Positions 19,606-28,744 of a stretch of 64,000 nt of DNA are shown here, in pieces; position 1 is the first letter of the stretch, and each line of letters opens with the position of its first letter. The stretch covers positions 1,815,501-1,879,500 of the forward strand of contig NZ_CP060092.1 in assembly GCF_014217335.1 (NCBI RefSeq), given 5' to 3'. Origin of the DNA: Teredinibacter purpureus. Its GTDB lineage: Bacteria; Pseudomonadota; Gammaproteobacteria; Pseudomonadales; Cellvibrionaceae. Below the pieces are notes generated by a model. That model searched no databases. It worked only from the letters and a program-made list of their open reading frames with translations, and was not told the origin of the DNA. Made by a program: the position numbers and the translations under genes.

Positions 19606-21183
19606 ATGAGTGAACGACTGCAAGCAGAACAGAGTGACTTATGTGAGCACAGTAAACACCGTAAGTGTGTGCTCGCTATTGATCTAGGCACAACAAGCGT
19701 GCGTGCGGCCGTTGTGAACCAAGATCTGCAGGTTGTGTGTTCCGCGCAGCAACGACTCACGTTAACGCGGTTGGCCGAAGGAGCGGTACAGCAAGATGGG
19801 GCCGACATACTGACGGCAACGAATGCCGTAATTGCGGCGGTGCTTACCCAGTATTCGACGATAATGCGAGACAGTGGATACCCGCAGCAACGGTTGGTTT
19901 GTGCACTTGCAACGCAGCGTTCAACCGTTATCGCATGGCAGGCCACTACCGGCGCACCGGCCTCTGCCGCACTCAGTTGGCAAGATACGCGTGGCTGCGT
20001 CGCCGTTCAGGCGATGGCGTCTCAGCGTAAGTGCATACAAACACTCAGTGGTCTCGTGCTTTCCCCCCATTACGGCGCCACGAAAATACACTGGTTGGCA
20101 GAGCATTTAGCGGTTGAGTATCCACGGGTTTCTGCCGGCGAACCGTCGTGTCTTCGCATCGCGCCTCTGGCCAGTTTTATCCTATTTAATGTGTTGCAGC
20201 ACCAGCCTTTTGTGTGTGATGAGTGTAATGCGGGTCGAACGCAGTTAATGGATATCCAACAGCGGTGTTGGAGCCTAGAGCTGGCTCAATTATTTCGGGT
20301 AGATCCCGCAACGTTACCGCGTATAAAACCGGTGATGGCGGCTTATGGCAGATTAAAGCATCACAACGATGTTGCCATGGTAGCGGTGTGCGGCGATCAA
20401 AATGCCGCGTTTTATGCTGTTAAATGCTTGGCAACTGCTCAAGCGGAAAGTGACGGCTATGCGGTTGCGAATTTTGGTACAGGAGCATTTATATTATCGG
20501 AAACAACGCAGGAGGTTTCACCTAATCGTCTGCTTAAAAGCGTGAGTTACAGTACTGCGGAACAGTGTCATTGGGTACTTGAAGGCACGATTAATGGCGC
20601 TGGAGCCGCATTGGACTGGTTGGCTGTGCAGTGGGAAAGTGCGTGTGTTGGACAATTAGCCTCGCAGTTGCAATTTTACGATGAGTTAGAAGTTTGGTTG
20701 GCGACTGAGCGAGAGCCTGCGCTATTCATCAATACTGTTGGTGGGCTTGGTTCCCCGTGGTGGGCTGGTGAGTGTACGCCGTACTTTACGTTGCCGCATC
20801 GCGAGACTACACGAGCGGCTAAAAGCACGGCCCTGCAATGGTCGGAAAAAGCTGTCGCCGTGTTAGAGAGTATTGCATTTATGGCAACAGCGAACCTTCA
20901 AGCAATGGTCTCAGTACGGCAAGCACCAATCAACGTCATTTATTGTAGTGGTGGCGTATGTAAAGTGGCTGGATTTTCGCAATTATTGGCCGATGCCACG
21001 GGCATAAGAGTGATACGCTTAGCTCAAACAGAAACCACCCTCATGGGGGTGGCCTTAATGGCAATACATAGTGATGCGCCCAACAAGGTTTGGCCCGTTG
21101 CGCAGCAGGTATTCGAGCCGCGTGTTAATGGGGCATTGCAATCGCGCAAAACTCAATTGTTAACTAAACTTAGCCTATTGTAA
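19606..21183 (+). CDS. FGGY-family carbohydrate kinase, glycerol kinase-like
   Basis: This is 525 residues with the two FGGY domains. The N-terminal phosphate motif AIDLGTTSVRA is at about 23-33, SGLVLSPHYGATKI resembles the glycerol-kinase segment, and the C-terminal domain has ANFGTGAF and YCSGGVCK motifs. It probably phosphorylates glycerol to glycerol-3-phosphate in the cytoplasm. The genes behind it (glycerophosphodiester phosphodiesterase, FAD glycerol-3-phosphate dehydrogenase) support this. The Cys- and Gln-rich N-terminal 20 residues are an extension. ATG at 19606 lacks a strong ribosome site. No glycerol facilitator or GlpR-like regulator is nearby. Another FGGY substrate is possible. 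Confidence 0.82.
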   Translation: MSERLQAEQSDLCEHSKHRKCVLAIDLGTTSVRAAVVNQDLQVVCSAQQRLTLTRLAEGAVQQDGADILTATNAVIAAVLTQYSTIMRDSGYPQQRLVCALATQRSTVIAWQATTGAPASAALSWQDTRGCVAVQAMASQRKCIQTLSGLVLSPHYGATKIHWLAEHLAVEYPRVSAGEPSCLRIAPLASFILFNVLQHQPFVCDECNAGRTQLMDIQQRCWSLELAQLFRVDPATLPRIKPVMAAYGRLKHHNDVAMVAVCGDQNAAFYAVKCLATAQAESDGYAVANFGTGAFILSETTQEVSPNRLLKSVSYSTAEQCHWVLEGTINGAGAALDWLAVQWESACVGQLASQLQFYDELEVWLATEREPALFINTVGGLGSPWWAGECTPYFTLPHRETTRAAKSTALQWSEKAVAVLESIAFMATANLQAMVSVRQAPINVIYCSGGVCKVAGFSQLLADATGIRVIRLAQTETTLMGVALMAIHSDAPNKVWPVAQQVFEPRVNGALQSRKTQLLTKLSLL

Positions 21184-21253
21184 TTCACACTTATTCGGTA
21201 ATGAAATACGTTGAAATGGTTAACCGCTCCTTTATTTAACGCAAAGGTACCTC

Positions 21254-21982
21254 ATGCAGCAGTCGCGAAGTTGGAAAATTGTGGGCCATCGTGGTTACCC
21301 GGCTAAGTATCCCGAAAACACGGTAATGGGGTTTCAAGCGGCTATTGCGTTGGGCGTTGATGCCATTGAGTTAGATGTGCAATTAACGGGTGATGGTGTG
21401 CCGGTCGTATTGCACGATGTACGTTTGGATCGAACGTGTGATGATATTGGCTCAGTGCTAATGCGCCGGTGGGATGATTTGAAAAAAGTATCGGCTCATC
21501 AGCCGAATAAGTTTAAACAACAGTTCTTTCCGGCTTACCTTGCCAGCTTAGAAGATGTTGCCAACGCAATTGTAACGGCCGATGTGCAAGTGTTTGTAGA
21601 AATAAAACGGCAGTCGCTTACACAGTCGAATCGTGAAGCGGTATTGGATAGCGTTTTACATGCAACACGCGCACTATCGAAAAAACGCGTACTCCTGTCG
21701 TTCGATTATAAAATTTTGGAAATCGCCAAGCAGCGGAGTGATTTAGCGGTTGGTTGGTGCGTTAAGAATTACTCGCCGCTAGCCCAAGCGCAAGCGCTGG
21801 CATTAGAACCTGACTTTCTCATTTGTAGCCCCAGTAATATTGGCAGTGCCGCGTTATGGCCTGGTAATTGGCAATGGTTTGTATACGACATAAAAACATC
21901 AGAAGAAGCTCGGAAATGGGTGGGTATGGGAGCGAGTTATATAGAAACCGATTTTCCCGATAGTTTGCTCGACAATGGATGA
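21254..21982 (+). CDS. Glycerophosphodiester phosphodiesterase
   Basis: This is 242 residues covering the complete GDPD TIM barrel. The catalytic signature is present: HRGYPAKYPENT at about 12-23, ELDVQLTGDG with the metal-binding acidic residues at about 39-48, and LHDVRLDRT with the second catalytic His. There is no signal peptide, so it is cytoplasmic. It hydrolyses glycerophosphodiesters from phospholipid turnover to sn-glycerol-3-phosphate plus an alcohol. It lies 70 bases after the kinase and overlaps the dehydrogenase by 8 bases, so the operon feeds G3P directly to oxidation. AAGG precedes the ATG. Confidence 0.92.
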   Translation: MQQSRSWKIVGHRGYPAKYPENTVMGFQAAIALGVDAIELDVQLTGDGVPVVLHDVRLDRTCDDIGSVLMRRWDDLKKVSAHQPNKFKQQFFPAYLASLEDVANAIVTADVQVFVEIKRQSLTQSNREAVLDSVLHATRALSKKRVLLSFDYKILEIAKQRSDLAVGWCVKNYSPLAQAQALALEPDFLICSPSNIGSAALWPGNWQWFVYDIKTSEEARKWVGMGASYIETDFPDSLLDNG

Positions 21983-23168
21983 GCCTTATTTGTGTGTCGA
22001 TGTTCTTGTTATTGGGGCGGGTATACAAGGCGCCGGTGTTGCACAAGCGGCGGCTGCACAAGGGTGGTCAACATGTGTGATAGAAAAAAATGCAAGCGCG
22101 GGCGAAGAAACATCCAGTAAAAGCTCTAAATTAATTCATGGCGGCTTGCGGTATTTAGAAACGTATCAATTTTCGTTGGTGCGCAAATGTCTCCGAGAAA
22201 AAAAACGGTTATGTCACATCGCCCCCAGTTTGGTAAAACCGGCTCGTTTTATTATTCCTGTTTATAACAATAGCCAGCGATCACCATTATGGGTGCGTAT
22301 TGGGTTGTGGCTTTATGCGTTGTTGGGTTGGCCCGACAATCCTGTGCGTGGCCGGTTGTCTCGGCGTGAATGGAGCGCTCACGCCGAGTTAAATCAGCAA
22401 GGGCTTTGCGTTCTATTCGAATACGACGACGCGCAAACTGATGATAAAGCGCTGACAGAGGCAGTCTTGAACTCGGCTGAAAAGTTAGGGGCGAACGTGT
22501 TATTTAATGGCGATGTTGAGCGCGTTTCCTACAGTGCAACGCAAGGGTATATAACGCAATTACGCGATGGTCGCCGCATTGTTAGCCAAGCTTTTGTGAA
22601 CGCTACCGGCCCGTGGGTGAATGAATTCGTACAGTGTATGGTGCCGCAACCACCGGTAATGGCGATAGACCTTGTGCAAGGTACGCATTTAGTGGTGAAC
22701 CGCCCTGCCATGGCGTGTTGTTATTATATGGAGTCGCCAGATGACGGGCGCGCGCTTTTTGTCTTACCGTGGAAAGGGAAAACATTAATAGGCACAACAG
22801 AGCTTATGGTTCGAGAGCCGTCTACAAAATGCGAAGCCAGTGCTGACGATGTGCGTTATTTAATCCGCGCGTATAATTACTTTTTTCCCCGTCATCGTAT
22901 AGGTAGCAACGATGTGATCGAGTGCTTTACGGGTATGCGTGTGCTGCCACGGTCGAGTGCCAATGAGAATAAACGCTCGCGTGAGAACGCTTTGCTCACA
23001 ACCGCTTCTTTGCCGGGCTACCTTGCCATTTGTGGTGGTAAGCTCACGTCATACCGTATGAGTGCAGAATCGGTTATAGCAAAATTGAAACCGTATTTAC
23101 CGGTAACACAACCCATAGCCGATACGCGCGTGCTGAAATTGGATAAAGCACCTAATCCCGATTTGTAA
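21975..23168 (+). CDS. FAD-dependent glycerol-3-phosphate dehydrogenase-like protein, short form
   Basis: This is 397 residues. The N-terminal FAD motif VIGAGIQGAGVAQAA is followed by the G3P dehydrogenase signature SKSSKLIHGGLRYLE at about 49-63 and a C-terminal CGGKLTSYR motif. It would oxidise glycerol-3-phosphate to dihydroxyacetone phosphate and pass electrons to quinone at the membrane. Aerobic GlpD proteins are about 500 residues; this one stops after the DAO domain and lacks the usual C-terminal alpha-helical domain. The coding sequence shows no frameshift, so the short form looks natural. Its start overlaps the end of the phosphodiesterase gene, indicating translational coupling. Confidence 0.85.
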   Translation: MDEPYLCVDVLVIGAGIQGAGVAQAAAAQGWSTCVIEKNASAGEETSSKSSKLIHGGLRYLETYQFSLVRKCLREKKRLCHIAPSLVKPARFIIPVYNNSQRSPLWVRIGLWLYALLGWPDNPVRGRLSRREWSAHAELNQQGLCVLFEYDDAQTDDKALTEAVLNSAEKLGANVLFNGDVERVSYSATQGYITQLRDGRRIVSQAFVNATGPWVNEFVQCMVPQPPVMAIDLVQGTHLVVNRPAMACCYYMESPDDGRALFVLPWKGKTLIGTTELMVREPSTKCEASADDVRYLIRAYNYFFPRHRIGSNDVIECFTGMRVLPRSSANENKRSRENALLTTASLPGYLAICGGKLTSYRMSAESVIAKLKPYLPVTQPIADTRVLKLDKAPNPDL

Positions 23169-23263
23169 ATAGCCAAAAAACAACGCATTTAATCTATGTC
23201 ATCACCTTGAATAAGGTAAACTCCACGCCCGAAATAACCTCCCATGTTACCTGTGAACCTCCT

Positions 23264-24628
23264 ATGACCGAAGTAACCGCAGCCCAGCAAAAGGGCCTGT
23301 GGGGCATGAGTCGTCCAATGCTGGTAGAGCAAAGCCTGCAATTGAGCGTGCCCCTTCTCGATACATTTTTTCTTAGCCGTGTAAGTGACTCTGCAGCCTC
23401 CGCTGCTGGCGCTATGACGCCCGCCCTGTTCTTCTGTGTGAATATATTATGGGTTACCGTTTTTGCGGGTTCCAGTATCGCGAGCCAGCGCATGGGGGCA
23501 GGGAGCAAAGAACGAGCGGTATCTACCATTGCAACTTACGCGTTGTGGATAGTTGTGTTGGGTTGCTTGCTGGCCATGGCGCTCTATTGGGTTGCGCCAC
23601 TTGTTACCTCTGCAATGGGATTGCCCGAGCAAGTTCGCCTTGATGCCAATATTTATATGCAAGTTGTGTGTTGGCTAATGATCGTGTGGGCCGCAAAATT
23701 AATCTTTCAAAGTATTCTAAATGTCTACGGACAGCCTCAATGGAATATGTACGCGAATGTTGTGTTTTTTACGGCCAACCTTGTTGGAAACGCGGTGGTT
23801 GTGTTCGGTCTATTTGGTTTTCCGAAGCTAGGTATTGTAGGCGTGGCGTGGGCAAGTGTTATTGCCTCGTTTCTGGGTATAGTGGTGAGCGGGTCTGCCG
23901 TATATTTTCGCGTGAAGCTAGGTTTTAAGTGGCAAAATTTTAAACGTGAATTTCGCAGCGCAACCAATAATACCCTGCGTATAGCGCTTCCCAGTATGGT
24001 TGAACCACTTTCCTTCGATCTCAACATGATTGTACTCAATGGTTTTGCCGCTAGCTTAGGAGCTGCAGCTCTAGCGGCAAAAATATACACGTTCAATACG
24101 TTTTTGTTGGGGTTAATTATTAGCTTGGCGTTAACAATGGCCACGCAAGTATTAGTGTGCGAGCGGGTTGGGGCAGGTGCCTACGATAAAGCGAAGAAAC
24201 AACTGTTTCAAAGTTTAAAAGTAGCGCTTTGGGGCTCGGCCGTTGTGGTGTGCGTGCTCTTGGTATTCCACCACCCTGTTATGGATATGTATACCGATGA
24301 CGAATGGCTGCTTGGAAGTTCGTTTTGGTTGTTTTTACTCGCTGCTTTATCTGAACCGCCCCGAGCGATCAATGTCATGGTGGGTGGTGTGTTACGTGCA
24401 ACGGGAGACGGGTTTTTTATTGCGGTTATTGGCCCGTTATTTACCTGGCTTGTGGCGTTACCTGCGGCCTATGTTATGGCGTTCGTGTTGGGCTGGGGGA
24501 TCTACGGCATATTATTGTCAGCGGTGCTAGATGAAGGGTGTCGATCCGTTATGTATTGGATGCGCTGGCGAACGAATCGTTGGCAGCATACGCATGTGCA
24601 TGCACGCGAAAGTAAGCAGAGCCAATAA
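23264..24628 (+). CDS. MATE-family efflux transporter
   Basis: This is about 454 residues and 12 predicted membrane segments in two related halves, typical of multidrug and toxin extrusion (MATE) transporters (GLWGMSRPMLVEQSLQLSVP opening, LRIALPSMVEP at the start of the second half). It would export cationic or other small molecules using Na+ or H+. I used ATG at 23264; a TTG at 23207 would add a hydrophilic extension. No clear ribosome site is visible. It follows the glycerol operon by about 95 bases and may be co-transcribed, but no functional link is apparent. Confidence 0.88.
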   Translation: MTEVTAAQQKGLWGMSRPMLVEQSLQLSVPLLDTFFLSRVSDSAASAAGAMTPALFFCVNILWVTVFAGSSIASQRMGAGSKERAVSTIATYALWIVVLGCLLAMALYWVAPLVTSAMGLPEQVRLDANIYMQVVCWLMIVWAAKLIFQSILNVYGQPQWNMYANVVFFTANLVGNAVVVFGLFGFPKLGIVGVAWASVIASFLGIVVSGSAVYFRVKLGFKWQNFKREFRSATNNTLRIALPSMVEPLSFDLNMIVLNGFAASLGAAALAAKIYTFNTFLLGLIISLALTMATQVLVCERVGAGAYDKAKKQLFQSLKVALWGSAVVVCVLLVFHHPVMDMYTDDEWLLGSSFWLFLLAALSEPPRAINVMVGGVLRATGDGFFIAVIGPLFTWLVALPAAYVMAFVLGWGIYGILLSAVLDEGCRSVMYWMRWRTNRWQHTHVHARESKQSQ

Positions 24629-24818
24629 GTACGCTCACGAGGGTGTATCGTTATACGCTTTAGCGCGGCTAACGCGTTAGGTATTTCGCTTGCAAACTTG
24701 GCGGGCCGCTAAAACATTCTGCTGAGGTTCTGTAGCGTTGAGGCATCGGCCACGGATGATGCCTTAGTATGAGCAGTCAATGGTTTACGGCTGACAGTCG
24801 ACTATTGAGGGTCGATCG

Positions 24819-25229
24819 CTACCAAAAATCGGATAAGTGTTTGTCAGCAAAAATATCGATACCCAGCATTGTTTTTAGGGCGTAAAGGATTATAAAAATA
24901 ATGGGCAGAGATGCCGCAAAAATAGTGTAAAGCATCATTGCCAAGCTTAGCCCCTGAACAGCCTCAATACGTAAAGATTCTTTGTTTCGAGTATGTGAGC
25001 GACGGTCTTTTCCGATAAGAAAAACAAAATAGAATTTTGTAAAATACAGGGGAAGTGTTCCACGAATATCGATGGGGTGTTTACGAAACGGAGCGCTCGC
25101 ATTTATAGCCGCTTTAATTGCATTTAACTGAACGATATTAAGCGATTTGAATACGGCGGGGTCTATGCCACTCATAACGTGTTGAGTGTAAGCGTCTATT
25201 TGAAATTGAGGAGTCTTTTTTATGCCCAT
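24819..25229 (-). CDS. Small membrane protein of unknown function
   Basis: This is about 136 residues with a soluble, helical N-terminal half containing the segment DIRGTLPLYFTKFYFVFL, then a charged RRSHTRNKES stretch and a hydrophobic C-terminal region at about 88-125 (one or two membrane helices). I recognise the type as a conserved hypothetical protein but cannot name a family. ATG at 25229 has GGATG upstream; a GTG two codons earlier is possible. It converges on the MATE gene. Confidence 0.6.
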   Translation of the reverse strand: MGIKKTPQFQIDAYTQHVMSGIDPAVFKSLNIVQLNAIKAAINASAPFRKHPIDIRGTLPLYFTKFYFVFLIGKDRRSHTRNKESLRIEAVQGLSLAMMLYTIFAASLPIIFIILYALKTMLGIDIFADKHLSDFW

Positions 25230-26269
25230 GATCACATCCGGTAAATGCTAACAGTTAAAATTCCATTTTCGATTACGGCACCAATTTTGGTATCTTTTTT
25301 TACTAACGCTGGGATGTTTTGGTTGGTAAAAAGATTGGTGTGTAGCATTTTTCCTTTCCCCTTTTCCTAAATCCATCATCTATAAACGACCTAATTCAGC
25401 CCAAACCTCATGAACGTATGGATTGATTTGATCGAACGTTGACTCTAGTAATCCGCCCTTGCTTGCTCTGGCACTGCCGTAACGCATTTTTTTACGTATT
25501 ATATTAGGCCATGCTTTTTTTCTACGCTGTGGGCGATGTATTCCTGTATCGCTAGGGAGGCGAGCGCAGTGATATTGTGAAATAGATAATGCTTATACAG
25601 TAGATGCTTACGAGGCTAGGCGCAAATGACTAAAAGGCGTAACGCGATGATGGCGTAGCGTTTTTTGAGAGGCTGTAAACGGTGTGGCGAACGTATAGTG
25701 GCGTATTAGTAAAGCAAGCACTATGGTCATCAGTGTAATGATGGGTAATGGTCGGTGCGGGGAGATAGTAATCGTACGCCACAGGCTCACGCTTATTCGG
25801 CGCCGAACCATCAATGGCTTATTCGTAAATGGTTTGACTACCCTAACAATATAGAGCGATTGGAAATCTTTATCGGTGATTAGTTAAGGCGCAAAAGCGC
25901 TCGGAGAGAACGGTATTCGAAACAATGTCTAGACCCTATAAAAATATAAAACCTTATTTCATATAGCAGCTAGAAATTAGAATAAAAAAGTACAAATAAC
26001 ATAATTATTTTTACGCCAAAATTACGTGCTCTTAGCGTGACGCGGTTGATTTTTATTTAGGTTTGGATAGATACTGCAAGATTACATTTAATTGTTGTCG
26101 AATATTTTTCCACTGGGATAACCATAAAAATAAGAAGGATATTGGCTTAGTCATTGCGGTGATGTCGGCCCGCAACATTTAAATTTTTAATTCTGCTCAG
26201 GTACGTACTGATGTATCTGGATTTTTGTGTTTGTTCTCGAACCGTGAATAGATACCTATTTGCTATTTC
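25230..26269. other. About 1.0 kb without supported genes
   Basis: This AT-rich stretch precedes the first LPMO gene and its conserved leader. A 68-codon leftward frame at 25608-25814 has no convincing properties. The promoter of the LPMO gene is probably in the last few hundred bases. I see no strong hairpins or repeats. Confidence 0.4.
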
Positions 26270-26433
26270 GCCATCAATAACAACAAGAAGGTGGCGCGAT
26301 ACAAGGCAGTGTGGTCTAGAGAAGCTTTGTTTAGCTGAAGTTCAAAATGGCCACAGGGATTAGACCGTACGTAATCGGTCTGTTTTCAGGGAAGAAGTTA
26401 CCTAATCACTTAAGACAAGAAAGGATAAATATC
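26270..26433 (+). promoter_or_regulatory. Leader of the first LPMO gene, related to that of its paralogue
   Basis: The 164 bases before the start share ordered blocks with 28575-28744: GCC(A/G)TCAATAACAA, GTGTGGTCTA, and TAATCACTTAA followed by AAGAAAGGA just before the ATG. A hairpin AGACCG / CGGTCT (26362-26381, 8-base loop) has a counterpart with a different sequence but the same loop size in the other leader. This suggests a conserved structured leader RNA. Confidence 0.5.
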
Positions 26434-27585
26434 ATGTTTGCTTCTAAATTAATAAAAACTACAGCAGCTTTCGCGCTTCTGGGTTATGCGGCTACGGCTT
26501 TTAGCCACGGTTATATTGAAAGCCCTCCCTCCCGCCAACAGCACTGTGGTGTTGAAGTGAAGCCCGATAACCCGTCGAGCAGTAAATGTAACGAAGCCTT
26601 TAATAACTACGGTGGGCAAAGTTCACATTGGTACAACTTTATGAGCGTTGTGGCGCACAACGAAGGGCGTAAAGTTGTAAAAAGTACCTCGAATGTGTGT
26701 GGCTTTGATGGCGAAAGTTTTAACCCAGCACCTTGGGATACGGCGGCTAATTGGCCCACTACCTCTATCAGTGGTGGTAACCAAACGTTTGTTTGGAATA
26801 TTCAAAATGGCCCGCACTTTAGCGATACAAAGGAATTGGTTTTTTGGATAACGAAGCCTGGCTTCAGTTTTGATGCAAATCGCACTCTTTCGTGGAGTGA
26901 TTTCGAAGATCAACCTTTCTGTGATCGTCAAGATGGCGCCGTGTCCAAAAATGAAGGTTCGGGTACGTTGTCTGCGAACTGTAATGTGCCTAGCCGTTCT
27001 GGCCGTCATGTTATTTACGGTGAGTGGGGCCGAGATGCAGCAACTTATGAGCGTTTCTTTAGTTGTGTGGATGTGACCTTTGGTGGTGGCGGAAACCCTC
27101 CTAGCTCTTCGTCTAGCTCGTCATCCTCTTCAAGTTCTTCGTCTTCAAGCTCCTCTTCGTCGTCTTCTAGCTCGTCTTCAGTGTCTAGTTCGTCTAGCAG
27201 CACTGGCGGTCAGTGTGAAGAGCAATGCCAGTGGTATCAAGATGATCCTCGTCCAGTATGTGCCAACCAAGATACTGGCTGGGGTTATGAGAATGGCCAA
27301 AGCTGTATCGGACGTACAACCTGTGAAGGTCAAGGTGGAAGCGGTGGCGTAATTAGTAGCTGTGACAGCACTCCAAGCTCCAGCAGTTCGTCTGTTTCGA
27401 GCAGCCAAAGCTCTTCAAGTAGTAGCTCTAGCAGTAGTTCTTCGTCATCGTCTTCTAGTACTGCGTCAGGCGGCACTTGTGACTGGTATGGATGGGCAGC
27501 GCCAATCTGTACGAATATTTCAAGCGGCTGGGGTACTGAGAACGGTCAAAACTGTATTTCACAAGCGGCATGCGACGCGGGATAA
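26434..27585 (+). CDS. Secreted AA10 lytic polysaccharide monooxygenase with two CBM10 modules
   Basis: This 383-residue protein has a 24-residue signal peptide ending AFS|HGYIE, so mature His1 (His25) forms the copper histidine brace; the second brace His is probably His128 in NGPHFSDTKE. The AA10 domain spans about 25-225 with several cysteines. A polyserine linker leads to CBM10 (about 280-330, CQWYQDDPRPVC), another polyserine linker and a second CBM10 (about 350-383, CDWYGWAAPIC). It should oxidatively cleave cellulose or chitin; the CBM10 modules favour cellulose. AAAGGA lies upstream of ATG 26434. An earlier in-frame ATG at 26347 would precede the signal peptide and is rejected. A paralogue lies 1.2 kb downstream. 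Confidence 0.95.
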   Translation: MFASKLIKTTAAFALLGYAATAFSHGYIESPPSRQQHCGVEVKPDNPSSSKCNEAFNNYGGQSSHWYNFMSVVAHNEGRKVVKSTSNVCGFDGESFNPAPWDTAANWPTTSISGGNQTFVWNIQNGPHFSDTKELVFWITKPGFSFDANRTLSWSDFEDQPFCDRQDGAVSKNEGSGTLSANCNVPSRSGRHVIYGEWGRDAATYERFFSCVDVTFGGGGNPPSSSSSSSSSSSSSSSSSSSSSSSSSSVSSSSSSTGGQCEEQCQWYQDDPRPVCANQDTGWGYENGQSCIGRTTCEGQGGSGGVISSCDSTPSSSSSSVSSSQSSSSSSSSSSSSSSSSSTASGGTCDWYGWAAPICTNISSGWGTENGQNCISQAACDAG

Positions 27586-27655
27586 ATTGAAGGTTTTTAA
27601 AGCGTCCGTAATTACTCGGCACGCGAACGCTTAATAGTATTAGGTTAAGCGTTAC

Positions 27656-27690
27656 AAGGCTAACTCGGTTTCTGCTGAGTTAGCTTTTTT
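27656..27690 (+). terminator. Rho-independent terminator
   Basis: GCTAACTC (27659-27666) pairs with GAGTTAGC (27677-27684), extended by A-T pairs and followed by a run of eight T. It ends the first LPMO transcript. Confidence 0.88.
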
Positions 27691-28574
27691 TTGGTTAAAA
27701 ATCTGTTGTCGGAGCGAGAGCGGTGGTCCTTATTGTGGCGCTATAACGCCAACGTTACTATCGATCTACGGTATTGTGGTGGCCTCGGGTTAACGGTATG
27801 AATGTTTAAATTAATACCTTATCGCCGGTATTGAAGTTCTATTGACGCGGGGTGTAATGGAGGGCGTCGAAAATATTGTTGATTATTGGTTGCCGAGTGT
27901 ACTGCGGGGGCTAGTGGAAGGTACGTAATAGAGCGGGTTGTCGGCAGGCGCCTATAGTGGCCCACACTAAAGTGGGTGGGTATGGGGCGTAGGTTTATTT
28001 ATTAAACGGCACTAACTTTTCCTGTTAGGCGTAATTTTAATTAAATGCTTGTGGGTGTCGGATAAATATAGATTAGTGTAATAGATATGTTATTAGGGGT
28101 TGTCTATCTATGTGTGACTTGATTAGCGCTACAAAAAAAGGGAGTAATGCATACTAAACCGCGTGAATAGGGTCGATATGGTAAGGTAAGTAGGTTGCAT
28201 TTATAAAATGGCGTGCGCAGGGTACTCTGTATAGTCAAACTCAATCTACTGCATAGATTTATATTTCAGATTAGTATTAGGATGTTATTTAAAAATGGTT
28301 ATGATTGTTTTTACGCCAGCGTTTTCTTGCTAAGGTTGCTCTGTAAGTTTGCTAACAAATCCGAGCAAATACTAAAGTATTAAGTTTTATTGTCAATCTA
28401 TTTGACCGCCCCGAAAGAACCATAATAAGTAAATGGGGTGCCCAACGAAAGTCTGATAGGTTGAAACGAAAGTCAGTAATTTTGAGGAGTTATTTCAGGC
28501 GCAGGTTATGTGTTTGAGGTTTTTGTGCGTGCTCCTAGTTTTTAGGACACGTTCAGGAGCAGTTTTGTTGCATT
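27691..28574. other. About 0.9 kb without supported genes
   Basis: This lies between the first LPMO terminator and the leader of the second. No reading frame, RNA or repeat could be supported. The second LPMO therefore likely has its own promoter here. Confidence 0.4.
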
Positions 28575-28744
28575 GCCGTCAATAACAATAAAAAGACAGC
28601 GCGTAGCAAAATTGTGTGGTCTATAGGGGGTTCTATTGCTAGTTAAAGAATCATGTTTGACCATTAGGGACAAGGCCTGCGATTGAAGGCCTTTCATCAC
28701 GGCAGATGTTACTTAATCACTTAAAATAAGAAAGGAAAACAATA
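28575..28744 (+). promoter_or_regulatory. Leader of the second LPMO gene, related to that of its paralogue
   Basis: The blocks shared with 26270-26433 appear in the same order. The hairpin at the equivalent place is AAGGCCT / AGGCCTT (28672-28693) with an 8-base loop. Its bases differ from the first leader while pairing is kept, which is a covariation signal. AAGAAAGGA precedes the ATG. Confidence 0.5.

Noticed and set aside
19285..19623. 112-codon leftward frame upstream of the glycerol operon
   Set aside because: No family likeness, and it overlaps the kinase start and the intergenic region.
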